NCBI GenBank assembly: GCA_000316135.1
Contig: JH993832.1
Location: 85,598 to 135,935 of the forward strand
Length of the DNA: 50,338 bases
Direction of reading: 5' to 3'
DNA from: Trachipleistophora hominis
Taxonomy: Eukaryota; Microsporidia; Pleistophoridae
A program made the translations under genes and the position numbers. Of this stretch, positions 21,401 to 32,309 are shown piece after piece. The stretch's first letter is position 1; every line of letters begins with the position of its first letter. The notes beneath the pieces were generated by a model. It was not told where the DNA came from. It made no database searches and worked only from the letters and a program-made list of their open reading frames with translations.

Positions 21401-21717
21401 NNNNNNNNNNNNNNNNNNNNNNNNNNNNNNNNNNNNNNNNNNNNNNNNNNNNNNNNNNNNNNNNNNNNNNNNNNNNNNNNNNNNNNNNNNNNNNNNNNNN
21501 NNNNNNNNNNNNNNNNNNNNNNNNNNNNNNNNNNNNNNNNNNNNNNNNNNNNNNNNNNNNNNNNNNNNNNNNNNNNNNNNNNNNNNNNNNNNNNNNNNNN
21601 NNNNNNNNNNNNNNNNNNNNNNNNNNNNNNNNNNNNNNNNNNNNNNNNNNNNNNNNNNNNNNNNNNNNNNNNNNNNNNNNNNNNNNNNNNNNNNNNNNNN
21701 NNNNNNNNNNNNNNNNN
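21401..21717. other. Assembly gap
   Basis: 317 bases of N. Any reading frame drawn across it is meaningless. Confidence 0.99.
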
Positions 21718-22300
21718 ATTATATTTTTCTTTAAAATAGATACTAGCGCTGTTCTCATACCACTTTTGCTAATATTTTTCTTAAATCTTCTATATTTGCA
21801 TAAAACTTGATGGCACAAAGTATCAGTATCCACACTGGTGGCTAGTTCAGCGAATTGTTAATATTATCTTGTAATAGCGAAAGCCCCGTGGCGACCGAGT
21901 ACATATCTTCTACGATGATGTATATCATGGTCTCAAGCAAGCTAACATTATATGTACTAATGTTTGTGATAAGTTTACATATCTCATTTTGTAAGTTTTC
22001 AGCCTCCTTTTTTACATACCTAATTCATTCCAACGTGTCCTCTGTGCACCTCTCGACCATTTCATTTTGTAATTTATCGCACAGTTTTTCAAAACGCTTC
22101 TTTTTCTATATCTTTTCTCTGTTCCTTACCAATTTAATAAAGTGCCAACAAAATTCAAAAAAACGATAATGAATATCGTGTTATATCGCTTCAAAATTAG
22201 AAACGTTTGTTAGATTCCCTCTCACATGTTTTCCGCTTGTAATTCCTCTATTAACGAGCTACTCCTCTCCGTATTCAGAATTTCGGTTTTGAATGCAAAA
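21718..22300 (-). pseudogene. Decayed coiled-coil protein gene
   Basis: Minus-strand reading gives runs of helical sequence interrupted by stops and shifts: SSSLIEELQAENM then stop (about 22255); KRFEKLCDKLQNEMVERC, an in-frame TGA, then YVKKEAENLQNEICKLI (22100-21990); a stop near 21850; and, in the next frame, VDTDTLCHQVLCKYRRFKKNIS up to the gap. The heptad-like LQNE repeats suggest a former coiled coil. The parent protein is not recognised. Confidence 0.45.
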
Positions 22301-22574
22301 CAAATGCCTCATGAAATGCATATCGTTGGAAATATGTTCTATATTTATATTTTTTTATACGAATTCGTTATCAATTATTTTTTAAAAATAATTGATTAAG
22401 AGCGTAGCAATCAGTTTATTGTAAACATCTCAGCATTGTCAAATATTCTCAGTACTACGCTTTTTATTATTGCAATCCTACATTTTTTTAAAACCAAAAT
22501 ATATCGCTTGTGTGTTTTTTTGAGGAAACATATTTAATCAATTAATAATTCTATATTACATCAAAAATACATTT

Positions 22575-22637
22575 AATAGGCTCTTCTTAGCGTGCTAGTA
22601 CTTACTATGGCCTGTTCGGCCTTTAGTTCATGGATCG
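22575..22637 (-). repeat. Diverged LINE 3'-end repeat
   Basis: Minus strand: CCATGAACTAAAGGCCGAACAGGCC, then TAGTACTAGCACGCTAAGAAGAGCC. First hairpin (GGCC/GGCC) is kept; the second resembles the copy at 17225. Confidence 0.6.
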
Positions 22638-22855
22638 TTTGTGTAATCATATTGTTTAATTACTTTGCGAACGTAGAAGTAATGTACTTACAAATTTAGT
22701 AGAGTTTCGTCTTTATTTACTCATGTCAATCTTAATCAACATTAACTTTGTGGTTTTCTTACATTTACTCACCGTTTTGAATGATTACTACGAGAAAAAA
22801 CGAACAGATGTCCAAATGGAAGAGGAACGTACATAGCTTCACGATAAGAGTTTTC

Positions 22856-22965
22856 CTTGAACCAAGGCTGGTAGTCATGGTCGGTCCCAGCGGATCAGAA
22901 GAGTGCGTTGAGTTGGTGAGATGTATAGTGATGATAGTTCAACATATTTTTAGATAAAAAAATTT
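22856..22965 (+). repeat. LINE 3'-end repeat, well preserved solo copy
   Basis: CTTGAACCAAGGCTGGTAGTCATGG, then TCGGTCCCAGCGGATCAGAAGAGTG, then CGTTGAGTTGGTGAGATGTATAGTGATGATA and an A/T tail. Nearly identical to the LINE 3' end at 45.9 kb through the second hairpin. Confidence 0.78.
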
Positions 22966-24480
22966 CGTGATAAAAGAAATAATAGGTGAAATATTTTTGG
23001 AGTAACTCAAAGCAATGGATATTATAAACGCTATAAAGTGAGAGAAAGATAATTCTGTGTTATAAAATTGAAAAAATCCTATTTCCGCAAATAATGGAAA
23101 AAATACTGGATTTGAACGAGCATCTTGTTTTAAGTGATGTTTTAAATGAAATTAAAATTCACGGTTAACTTATTGTTTACAGAATCTTTTTTTTACGTGT
23201 CATGAGCCTACTATTGTAATAATTTATAAATTTTCACTATAAATAGAACTGATCGAATACCTTCATACGTGTCGAAGTGAAATATTTGCAAAAAAACTAA
23301 ATTTTTACTTTTAAAAACAACATACTTACTTCGTTTCAATAATACAAGCAAAAATTTATCAGAAGAACGTGCTGATACCTTACATACAGCACAATTATGC
23401 TGTTTGTATACAAAAAAATGGTAGAATATCTTCCATTTATTTCAATAGAAATACTTGATCATTACTTTAAGCTGACCATGTAGTTTAGAATCATAAACTC
23501 ACCATAATAAAATGAAAACAATCACAATGTGTATTAAAACTTAGTTTAACAGAATATATTTTTATCAAATATCTTTTTCTTGGAAAGTCCCTCCGCCAGC
23601 ACCAACAAACTTTCAACCTCATACAACGTTTTTAGCGATTACATTGGTTACAATACCAATGTGATTGCCAAACTTTCAATTATTGTATTTGTTGAAATTA
23701 CCATCAATACTTTTTATAACAGTGTGTTCAGAATTCTTTGTTGTTTAGACGTATTGGGAGTCATTGGCTAACAAGTATTTATAGTGACTGTCATTCCTAA
23801 CAGTATTATTTTTAAAAATGCGAATGATCACAGATTTTCAGATCAACAACTTTCGCAATATAAAATTTTCTATGTCCAAACTGAATTTTAAAGATAGTAT
23901 TGAATTAATGGCACGTTTATCTCAAGTGATAGTGTTTTTTTTACACACGCGACCCATGGCTATTTTTTAGACAAGGAGGCCTAGTATATTGATGAGAATT
24001 TTTAGATCTTACAAATAAGTTGATTATCGAATATGTAAAAATCATAGGATCCAAAGTTTTATGAGGAGTCCTTTATTGTTGAATACATTAATCGTTCAGA
24101 AAGGTAAAAACAAGACTATAAATTACTTTTAATCATTTAAACCATTTCAACATGAAGATAAAAGATTTTGTTCTGTACCTGTTTATAGAATAGTAGTAAA
24201 AATACATTTAATATCTTAAAGATGCTCTTACTTTTATTGCAGAAAGATGAGATTTTCAACCAATAATTAATTTCCTAGCGCCTGCTAAAGAGCGAAAGCT
24301 TAATAATCTACTTAATATGATAAAACAACAACTATTAATATAAAATATAACAACTTTCCTCATCTCAACTAATTGAATTAAGACGACTTGTTTTACAACA
24401 AACCTGAACAAATAAACACCTGAACTAAATAATGCTCAAGAATACGATCCAGCATGATAAATGAACGATGTTTTACTTTC
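22966..24480. other. Intergenic, no gene supported
   Basis: AT-rich; short frames without ATG or motifs only. No RNA gene recognised. Confidence 0.6.
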
Positions 24481-24747
24481 TCATAAATTATAACTTTTTT
24501 CAGCATGTTTCTCTTCCTTCTCCAATTTTTCTAATTTCGAAACGTACTCCTGAATATTGGACTCGACACTTAGTATTGTCTGTTCAACCTCAGTTAGCAT
24601 CTCATTCAACAATTTTAATTCGTACTCATCGCTGCCATTATATTTCTTTATTTTCTCCAGCACGTTCTCTTTCTCTTTAACATAGTAGCTATGCTCTTTT
24701 TTTAGCCTGTCTAGTGCATTAGTAAAGATTTGTCGCTTTTTTATCAT
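24481..24747 (-). CDS. TBCA: Tubulin-folding cofactor A
   Basis: 88-residue all-helical protein from the ATG at 24747. RLKKEHSYYVKEKENVLEKI followed by the short loop KYNGSDEYELK and ..EMLTEVEQTI..VESNIQEYVSKLEKLEKEE..AEKSY follows the three-helix layout of human TBCA (RLVKE..MYEKEA...KI, then DGENYDIKKQ, then L.ES...I). TBCA captures beta-tubulin released from the chaperonin before heterodimer assembly. The frame stays open upstream to an ATG at 24852, but the extra 35 residues have no counterpart in the family. The ATG at 24747 is preceded by AACCCACGGG, a CCC/GGG motif typical of microsporidian starts, so the shorter start is preferred. Length fits the family (about 100 aa). Confidence 0.72.
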   Translation of the reverse strand: MIKKRQIFTNALDRLKKEHSYYVKEKENVLEKIKKYNGSDEYELKLLNEMLTEVEQTILSVESNIQEYVSKLEKLEKEEKHAEKSYNL

Positions 24748-24756
24748 CCCGTGGGT
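24748..24756 (-). promoter_or_regulatory. CCC/GGG start motif of TBCA
   Basis: Minus strand AACCCACGGG abuts the ATG at 24747. It supports that start over the upstream ATG at 24852. Confidence 0.5.
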
Positions 24757-25174
24757 TCCGAATTTTTTTAGCGTTAACACGTTCTGTGAACCAGAAAAAC
24801 GTATGCGCTGTGAAGTGTGTTTTGTAGTAAAGTAATTAAATATGTCTCTCATAGAAAAGTGCGTAAAATATATAGAAAAAAATAAAATACTTTAGATAAA
24901 AAAAGCTCTGTACCAACAGATGGACGAATAATTTTATAAATGTTTTTGCCGAGTGAATCCATCTTTTTCGTTGATGGTTAATTCCAACAAAGTAAATGTA
25001 TGCAACGAAAGTATCATATTAAGCTAAATATACTACCTAATAAAGAACATATGCTCCCGAAATAAGAATAGTTTATGATTCACGCCATTTGATTTTTGGC
25101 TCATTATCATAACATCTATGACACAAATGTTTCAAAGCAAATAAAAATAAAAAAGTAAATAATTTCAAAATAGT
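24757..25174. other. Divergent intergenic region
   Basis: Lies between the minus-strand TBCA gene and the plus-strand gene at 25175, so it probably holds both promoters. Only AT-rich sequence is seen. Confidence 0.5.
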
Positions 25175-27658
25175 ATGCACATAAAGGCCTTCAAAATGGA
25201 TATGAAACCACGACGGTTCTTGTTCATTAACCATACTCTTTATTTGCTCACTCACAGCGCTATTCACATAATTGATTTCAAAGGGGATATAAAGCCCGAC
25301 ATATCTTTGGAGAATGTAACGTTAAATGAGAGTAAGAGGGAAGTAATAACCGGGGACGAGAATGAAATGAAAGTAATGAACCAGAACAATGAAAGAAATG
25401 TCACAAATGGTAAGAAGATCTTAGAACGAGCAATTAATATAGATGTTAAAGATGTACTGGTAGTAAAACAATATGTTCTAGTGCAGAGCGTAGATAATGA
25501 TATGTATTATGTTAAAGCTGGCAAAACAGGCCTTACAAGGTATTGTATGAAGGTTGAGAAGATTGTCTATAACGAGAAAATATATTTTATCAATGATAAT
25601 TGTATATTTGAAACGAGTGTGACAAAATTAAGGGAATATCCAAAGGTTGTTTTGGTATTTCCTGGTAAAATTGAGAATTTGGAGATTCTAGATGGTAGGT
25701 TATTGTTTTTTGCAAGCAGAAAGGTATTTTTAGCTGAAAAAACGAATTTGTATTACGATAATTACATATCTAGTGTTAACAGCAACGATAATTTCACCGC
25801 AAACTCTAATGCTAAGGAGTCAGATTATCGTTCATCCAAAAAATTGTGTAGGGCCTTCAACTTTGTTGAAATTGGAGCGTTAAGCGAGTTACAGTTCGTA
25901 TATACAGCGAATAACAAGCGTTTTGTCTTGCTAACAACGATAGATAGCATCATAGTTCTCTCTTACAACACAGAAACGGTTGTACTAAAAAAACCTGATG
26001 AGTTGCATCACATATTACTTGTGGATTCGTACATTCTGATCTTTTCTCATAAAATTCTTATTTACAGCGCGATCGATGGTTTACCAATTAAAGAAATAGC
26101 GCTTACTGCTTTTAATGCGGTATATGACGAGGTAAGTGACTGTTTGGTGATGTATAATGGAGTGTTGTTTTGTGCTAGCATGTCTGAGTTGATCAATGGT
26201 ACAGATGGTGAAATAGAACAAATTTGTTCTCCCGGTGATATTGAACAGAATAATAGAAAGTTTATTCGTGATCCACTGAATTGTGATAAATATGTCGATA
26301 AAAAGAAGAATATAAGTGTTGCAAAACATCTTACCGCTGATGAAGAAGCGAATAGTGGAGTACCAACCAATTTTTTCACAAATGATCAAACCAAAGATCT
26401 AAACAGGGATATGCCTAAGGAATACTTTGAATGCGATGAGAAGACCTTAATCACTGAAAATGACGCTATGAATAGCAACACGACTGTAGAGGAGGAAAAT
26501 GATTTATATGAAGAGACAAATATACAAAAAGAGAGTAATTTTGATGCTCTGATAAAACATAAGCTGTTTAAATTTGCCTATCCGATAAATCCCAAACAAA
26601 CATTTCTGCATTACAGCAGATGTGCCTACAAATCGCAAAACGTTTTAAAGGCACTGTTTTTCTACGCTCAGACAACCAAAAAATACGCATTTGACAGGTC
26701 GAATGTTATAGAACTGTGTCAACAAAAGAACAAAATAGATTTAATGACGTATAAAGTGGCATTAAAATGTGATATAGCAAATAACATGCGCGTAACGGTA
26801 GGTGATCTCATATATTTTTTGTGTATAAGAAGCGTTTTTATGAATAAGGAAACAAATTACCTCTTTTACTTGTTCTGCATCTTAGAAATGAAAAAGCATC
26901 AGAGAAACTTACTCAGATTTGCAATTGAAAATGAAATTCGGATAAAATTGCTGGAGAGGATTGATATTTACGAATTGATTAAGGAAAAAATTGAGCAGAA
27001 AACGGTTGGCAAAGAACAACAAATACGTAGTGAGGAGAGCAACGAACTGTTAGCTCAAGAAGAGAATGTTAAATATTCGACTTCAGCTGAATTTCTATCA
27101 TTTAAACCATTAAGTGAACATATATCAACTGAGCACAGAGAAAATCGGTCTCTAATTACAAAACATCTATCCAAAAAATTAGTAGTGCAATATTGGAAGA
27201 TTTACAAACCAGAGAAAGCGGTTATTTATTATTTTGTTACCGAAAAATATGAAAAATGCGCACGCTTGCTTTTAAAAACACATCTCAAAATACCACAGCT
27301 TCAAAGTTTACTCTTAAAAATTCAGCTGTTTACCAAAGTCGCTAATGTATCGGTGCTCAAGCTTTATGACGTATATTTTCCTGATTTATTAATGTTATTA
27401 ACGAAATATGATGCCACAGAAAGCTTACTTCTTTATTTTAGACATGTTATAGATCCGCTTAAAAAGTCACAGATAATATTGAAAAGTGTGCAAAAAATGG
27501 ATGGAAAAGGATGTGAGATGATTCTGAGTGCCATTAATGAAATGGAAATGAGTGAACATATGAAGGATTTTAGTGAAACTTTGGAATTTGTGTGTAATGA
27601 AAAAAAAGAGGTAAAAGGAAGCATTTTTAAGTGCAGTGGCAAAGTTATTAATCCATAA
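25175..27658 (+). CDS. Large protein, possible HOPS/CORVET-type VPS subunit
   Basis: 827 residues, the longest intact gene of the window. The N-terminal 350 residues are beta-rich with repeated short hydrophobic strands (FLFINHTLYLLTHSAIHIID; YILIFSHKILIYS), as in a beta-propeller or citron-homology domain. Residues 365-450 are an acidic, low-complexity linker. From about 460 to the end it is helical with tetratricopeptide/clathrin-like spacing (LKALFFYAQTTKKYAF; YWKIYKPEKAVIYYF; LLKTHLKIPQLQSLLLKI; ATESLLLYFRHV). Propeller plus alpha-solenoid is the architecture of Vps39, Vps11, Vps18 and Vps41, which tether endosomal and vacuolar membranes. The assignment rests on architecture only. An alternative ATG lies at 25196; either start is possible. 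Confidence 0.6.
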   Translation: MHIKAFKMDMKPRRFLFINHTLYLLTHSAIHIIDFKGDIKPDISLENVTLNESKREVITGDENEMKVMNQNNERNVTNGKKILERAINIDVKDVLVVKQYVLVQSVDNDMYYVKAGKTGLTRYCMKVEKIVYNEKIYFINDNCIFETSVTKLREYPKVVLVFPGKIENLEILDGRLLFFASRKVFLAEKTNLYYDNYISSVNSNDNFTANSNAKESDYRSSKKLCRAFNFVEIGALSELQFVYTANNKRFVLLTTIDSIIVLSYNTETVVLKKPDELHHILLVDSYILIFSHKILIYSAIDGLPIKEIALTAFNAVYDEVSDCLVMYNGVLFCASMSELINGTDGEIEQICSPGDIEQNNRKFIRDPLNCDKYVDKKKNISVAKHLTADEEANSGVPTNFFTNDQTKDLNRDMPKEYFECDEKTLITENDAMNSNTTVEEENDLYEETNIQKESNFDALIKHKLFKFAYPINPKQTFLHYSRCAYKSQNVLKALFFYAQTTKKYAFDRSNVIELCQQKNKIDLMTYKVALKCDIANNMRVTVGDLIYFLCIRSVFMNKETNYLFYLFCILEMKKHQRNLLRFAIENEIRIKLLERIDIYELIKEKIEQKTVGKEQQIRSEESNELLAQEENVKYSTSAEFLSFKPLSEHISTEHRENRSLITKHLSKKLVVQYWKIYKPEKAVIYYFVTEKYEKCARLLLKTHLKIPQLQSLLLKIQLFTKVANVSVLKLYDVYFPDLLMLLTKYDATESLLLYFRHVIDPLKKSQIILKSVQKMDGKGCEMILSAINEMEMSEHMKDFSETLEFVCNEKKEVKGSIFKCSGKVINP

Positions 27659-29235
27659 CAAGCATTTAACTGCACTATATGTTGAAAAAGCATATTAATG
27701 CCAGTATTCACTAGATGTTATTGCATCATTCCGATGGATGAAGCATAATAAAACAATTCATAGGCCACGAGTACAGCATGATAGTAGTCGTTTGTCATAT
27801 TTAAATGGCCTGTCCCTGAACCAGAAACTATACAGATTTAAGTAACCACATGTACGGAAAATATCAATAGCGCTACCAATAAATCCTTAAGTATCTATCT
27901 TTCATAAAGTTTGACTTGATTACGTTTATATATGCTTTTATGTCCTTTGTCATTTATTTAAATTACCAATATTCTCATAATTTTTTAAAAGCTTGTTTAA
28001 TAAATATCCCATATTCTATATTACTACTATTCCATTTTAATAAATTCTCTTGCTCCCATAAATAGTCATTAAATAATACCCGAAAACGAAAAAAATAGTA
28101 GTATGTTCATCCTAGAAAGAATATATAATGTGACAAATCTAAATATGATTTCGGTAAACAGTTCTATGCTGTATAAAACCAATATCATAAATAAAACTGT
28201 GATTATGTAATGCGAATCTTGTGTCTATTAGTCAACATTTTAGTCACAATATAAGAGGAAATGTTTATTATTTACGCTATGTATAGTATATTAGTGATTG
28301 TTTTGGTAAATACTCTGTATAATGTTTAATAAATTAATAACTCTCATTCTTACAATAGAATTATGTATTAGTCAATATTCATATTTATTTTTTTCTGATT
28401 GTATTTCTTTAATAATTCATTATTTACCTATTGAAAATGTTTTTAATCCTATCCAAACAAATACAATTAATATTTTTCTCTTAAAAGTGGTACTTTGTTA
28501 TTGAACATGCGAAGTTGAGTTGAAATATCAAAGTAGGCACGTGCAAATTTACATGTGAGTCTTTAAAAACAAGTCGAAAGGCTTAGACAAATTATTCTAA
28601 GCGAAAATTTTAAGCTACTGTTGTACCACCGTAGAAATAGAAGATTTCCCTCTTTATTCATATTAATCATAATATTTATAATTAATAGCTATTTAAAAGA
28701 TTTTCTGGAATAATTGAAAATATTTCTTGGCAAAGACAGTTTCCCTAAATGAAACATACAAAAGAATTTTTTATTAATAGTCCATTGAACTAATAATTGA
28801 AATGCTACCCAAGTGTGCAGTTTGATATCTTGTCCAATACCTGTCAACACATATGACGTGAAATAAATTTTTATTAAATGTATTAAATTATATCGAGCAC
28901 GAGTATTTTCTAATTGTAAAATCTGATTAGCTTATAAAAATGCCGAGAATATGATACATAGCTATAAAAAATTTTAATTGATGATGTCCACGTTAGAATT
29001 TGCTGATTTCAAACTAGTTACTATACTACAAAAATTTGTAAAATGATAAATGGTAAATCAATTAAATGTCAAAAGGAGATTATTTAGTCACGAAAAAGGA
29101 GAAACTCCATAAACTAAACGCTATGGGATTTATTGTTAATGCGAGCCACCAAACTGTTACATATTACTCCCATACAAGTAGAAATTTCAACATGATTTAA
29201 TTAACAATTTAAATTAACCCAAAAAAAATAATTAG
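27659..29235. other. Long AT-rich region, no confident gene
   Basis: A 60-codon ATG frame at 28322-28504 (plus) begins with a hydrophobic leader but is almost entirely AT-type codons; chance is likely. Nothing else seen. Confidence 0.5.
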
Positions 29236-29418
29236 CTAGTTATGGTGCGCCTTCAAAAGTGCATTTGATAAATAAACTGTGAGATTAACAACACAATCCA
29301 TAATAAATGATCGTTTCTCCGTATATTTTGTGACGTTATAGACTATATTTATTGCAAAATCACGACTAATGAGTGCACACGCTTTTGCACATGCCAAAAA
29401 TACAAAAATTCTGATCAT
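29236..29418 (-). CDS. Possible very small secreted protein
   Basis: 60 codons from the ATG at 29418. The N-terminus MIRIFVFLACAKACA looks like a signal peptide with Ala/Cys before a cleavage site. The rest contains one possible glycosylation site (NVT) and no known motif. The frame extends upstream without an ATG. Codon composition is less AT-biased than in surrounding DNA. A chance frame is a real alternative. Confidence 0.35.
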   Translation of the reverse strand: MIRIFVFLACAKACALISRDFAINIVYNVTKYTEKRSFIMDCVVNLTVYLSNALLKAHHN

Positions 29419-29571
29419 TGATCGTATAATTGTAGTTTTCCCTCCATGTTTGTGTTGTTGATAGGACCCTCTCACCGTATATTCTTGTAAATAGGGACCT
29501 GTTATCAGCAATTTATCTCCATGGAGCTAAATTAAAAAGGAGAGGATAAAAAACTCTTTCTTTTCTAATCC

Positions 29572-30114
29572 ATGCCTCTAAATCTTGAGAAAATCGAGAA
29601 AACGATTACATCGATGGATCGCACCTACGATGCTAATTTTGGTGAATGGATACGAAACGAAGAAAACTGCAAAATAATAGCGTACCATCTAAAAAAGTAC
29701 ATAGTAGATTATCCAGCTCACGATTTTGTAGTTGTTTTGAAGTGGATTGTGAAAGACTGGACGTTGCGCAGTATAATAATCCTTACCAAGATGATGATTA
29801 TCACGGATTTGGAGGAATCGTTCGAAAGAAAGATGGACATCCTGCAAGGACTCATATTTACATGGAATCCTGTATTTATAGCGGAATTTGTAGTGAGCGT
29901 GAGCAGAATGCTTAACAGCACCATGAAAAAGACATTTGTTTTGAGACTATTTGAAGAATTTGAAAAAGAGAGAATCAAACTGGTCGTAGAGCAAATGGGA
30001 AATAAAATAGAAGAAGGAATTAAAGCCTTGCTCGTAAGAAGTATGAGTAGTGGACAAAGAAAGAAGAGGAGTGTCAAAAGAAAGCGGTTGCTTGAGGCCT
30101 ATAACATTTTATAA
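29572..30114 (+). CDS. Hypothetical helical protein, 180 aa
   Basis: ATG start; continuous frame of 180 codons. Predominantly amphipathic helices (for example YIVDYPAHDFVVVLKWIVKDW, KKTFVLRLFEEFEKERIKLVVEQM) with a basic C-terminal tail (GQRKKRSVKRKR, about residues 161-172) that looks like a nuclear localisation signal. No signal peptide. No family was recognised. Minus-strand and shifted frames over the same bases lack domains and are shadows. Confidence 0.7.
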   Translation: MPLNLEKIEKTITSMDRTYDANFGEWIRNEENCKIIAYHLKKYIVDYPAHDFVVVLKWIVKDWTLRSIIILTKMMIITDLEESFERKMDILQGLIFTWNPVFIAEFVVSVSRMLNSTMKKTFVLRLFEEFEKERIKLVVEQMGNKIEEGIKALLVRSMSSGQRKKRSVKRKRLLEAYNIL

Positions 30115-30918
30115 GAATGTAGTTGATATTAGTGAATGGTTTCTCTACCATTCAATGAGCAATCCTTAGGTTGAAAAAACATATGTGTTCACCGCTTTAG
30201 GTTTACCATGCCGTGTTGGCACATTACAAGGCACGTGCCAATTTATACCAATTTTTGTATTATGACGATAAACACATTATAGACTATAAATTAGCTCTTT
30301 AAACTTATTATTTTACTCGATTTATTATACTAAAACAGGAAACGATATTTAGCTTGAATAAGTGCTACCTGGTTGCAGTGTTATTCATGTATATGAAGTT
30401 TTTTATACTTTTCTTAATATTTATCATTTATTATTCTCTACAAGTTTGTTATCTTTATAAATTTACTCCGAAATTAATTTTTTGAGGATATGACGCTTTA
30501 TTTATTTGTCAAGCTGATGTTTTAATGTTCGTGATAAATTACCTTAGATCGTTTATCGTTAAGACAATTTAAACTTAGAACCACACCAAAAGATTTAATA
30601 TGTACCAGCAATTAGATTCTACGCCGCTAATATTTTCTGTCTACAGTTTAAACCGTTCCTTGGTAGCGAATTTCAATCAAATGGATAGGTTATTGAATGG
30701 GACAGTGATTTTTTATATGTCATCACAAAACGATTCAAAAAGACGTCTTGGCAACAAAATTAGGTTTTACGATTTTGCTTGATTTATAAAACCATTTTAG
30801 TTAAATCTTGACCAAAACAAAAAATTATACAGCCTAATATATAATTTAACAAGAAAAAACAGAACGTGCGCACGAATGTGACCAAATGAGAAAATCAATC
30901 AAACATCATTTAATTATC
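30115..30918. other. Intergenic between convergent genes
   Basis: AT-rich. A GC-richer patch at 30208-30240 (TGCCGTGTTGGCA, GGCACGTGCC) has small inverted repeats. A 60-codon ATG frame at 30600-30782 has no motif and was not accepted. Confidence 0.5.
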
Positions 30919-31581
30919 TTATGAATTGTCATCAGGTAACTGCATGTCTTGCGCTTTGTGCACGGCATCCATGACATCCGGCGACTCGTATATGACATTG
31001 GGGTCTAACACAACCTCAGGTGGCTGTAAATTGATGTTCTCAACAAATTGCAGATCCTCGATGCCTGTGAGCTTCCTAGCAGCAACGAGAAAAGGCACCT
31101 CAAAATGGTGGTTGCTCTTAGCCGATATGTCCACATAACAAGTGATATCCCGGCTAAGGTGCTCCCTGATGTATTTCTGGTTCACTTTCCTGTCTTTAAG
31201 ATCAATTTTATTACCGCAAACTATCACCGGTATATTAACGTTGTTCTGAGTGGTCAGCAGGCGTAGCTTACGCAACCATGTCTCAACATTCCTGAACGTA
31301 ATACGAGAGGTAACATCAAACATTATAATTGCTGCACTTGCACCGATGTAGTACACATCATTGAGCTGGGCGTACATCTCCTGGCCTGCTGTATCCCACA
31401 CTTGAAATGATATGTCAGTGTTGTAATTTGTCTTGAACGTCACGTCCCGAACATCCACACCAATTGTAGCGATGTACTCCCTTCTGAAAGAACCTTCTTT
31501 TATCCTTTGCAGGTACGTTGTCTTACCTGTGCCACCATCTCCTATTAATATTAGCTTGTATTGATTGAATTGCTGGGCCAT
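30919..31581 (-). CDS. GSP1: Ran GTPase (nuclear transport)
   Basis: 220 residues, close to the family length (about 216). P-loop GDGGTGKT (14-21), effector/switch I with TIGVDV (39-44, Thr39 at the Mg-binding position), switch II WDTAGQE (62-68), NKID (124-127) and SAK (153-155) for guanine. DVTSR, LKDRKV and the YYIGA segment are the Ran version of these regions rather than Rab. The C-terminus has the Ran-type switch PPEVVLDP and ends in a short acidic LPDDNS in place of the DEDDDL tail. No C-terminal cysteines, so no prenylation. Ran-GTP directs cargo binding and release by importins and exportins. Start confirmed by ACCCCCTATAA directly upstream. Codons are less AT-biased than in neighbouring genes, consistent with high expression. 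Confidence 0.97.
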   Translation of the reverse strand: MAQQFNQYKLILIGDGGTGKTTYLQRIKEGSFRREYIATIGVDVRDVTFKTNYNTDISFQVWDTAGQEMYAQLNDVYYIGASAAIIMFDVTSRITFRNVETWLRKLRLLTTQNNVNIPVIVCGNKIDLKDRKVNQKYIREHLSRDITCYVDISAKSNHHFEVPFLVAARKLTGIEDLQFVENINLQPPEVVLDPNVIYESPDVMDAVHKAQDMQLPDDNS

Positions 31582-31593
31582 TTATAGGGGGTA
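31582..31593 (-). promoter_or_regulatory. CCC-type start motif of Ran
   Basis: Minus strand TACCCCCTATAA directly before the ATG: the clearest microsporidian-type CCC motif in the window. The 30 bases further upstream are a T/A tract. Confidence 0.65.
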
Positions 31594-32309
31594 AACGAAA
31601 ATATTTTTTTAAAAAATGAATTATAGAAAAGAAATAAAATTTAAACGTGTAATGTAAACGGTGTGTTTAAGAAGATGGTTGGTGATATCTCAGAGAGTTC
31701 GTGGATGGACAAATAGAGAGCAAGAATTTATTTATATTGTCTTATAATTCAATGCTTTTTCGTATGGACTATCTATTTGTTTACTATAGGGGCCATAAAT
31801 AACAAATAAACCTTAAATTTTAACACGCATCCTTCTTGTTACCCTTTGTGTTTCGTTAATAACCTTAATACAAAATATTCAGCGTAGGCCGTATCACAAA
31901 AAGATACGAGATATAGGGTGTAGCAATGCTTTGAGTAAATACTAACAGATCACAAATGAAGGAATACAGAAATACTCAACAAATTGAAAAGTTGTGCTTG
32001 TAACAAATGAATTTAAACCCATTTCGACCAACAAAACAATTCAACTGCACGCAACCAAACATTTTATAAGAAACGTACGTATCATATGGATGTAGCAAGC
32101 AATGCTTTCTACACAGCGTATTTCATAGAAATACAACGTGTAAGACATTAATACACACCAATTAAAAACATTTTTAGTTTAATGTCAACATCAATAGATG
32201 TTATCGTATCAATTCTTTCGGTGTAACCGTTAAATAAAGGGCCCTCTTTGATTGGTAGGTAAGATAAATGGAGACCAACAAAAAATACGGCGTTTAAGAT
32301 TAAAATAGG
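31594..32309. other. Intergenic
   Basis: AT-rich, upstream of Ran and downstream of the DusA gene. No gene or RNA recognised. Confidence 0.6.

Noticed and set aside
21338..21833. Three long frames spanning the N run
   Set aside because: Their length comes only from N bases; real sequence on each side is short.
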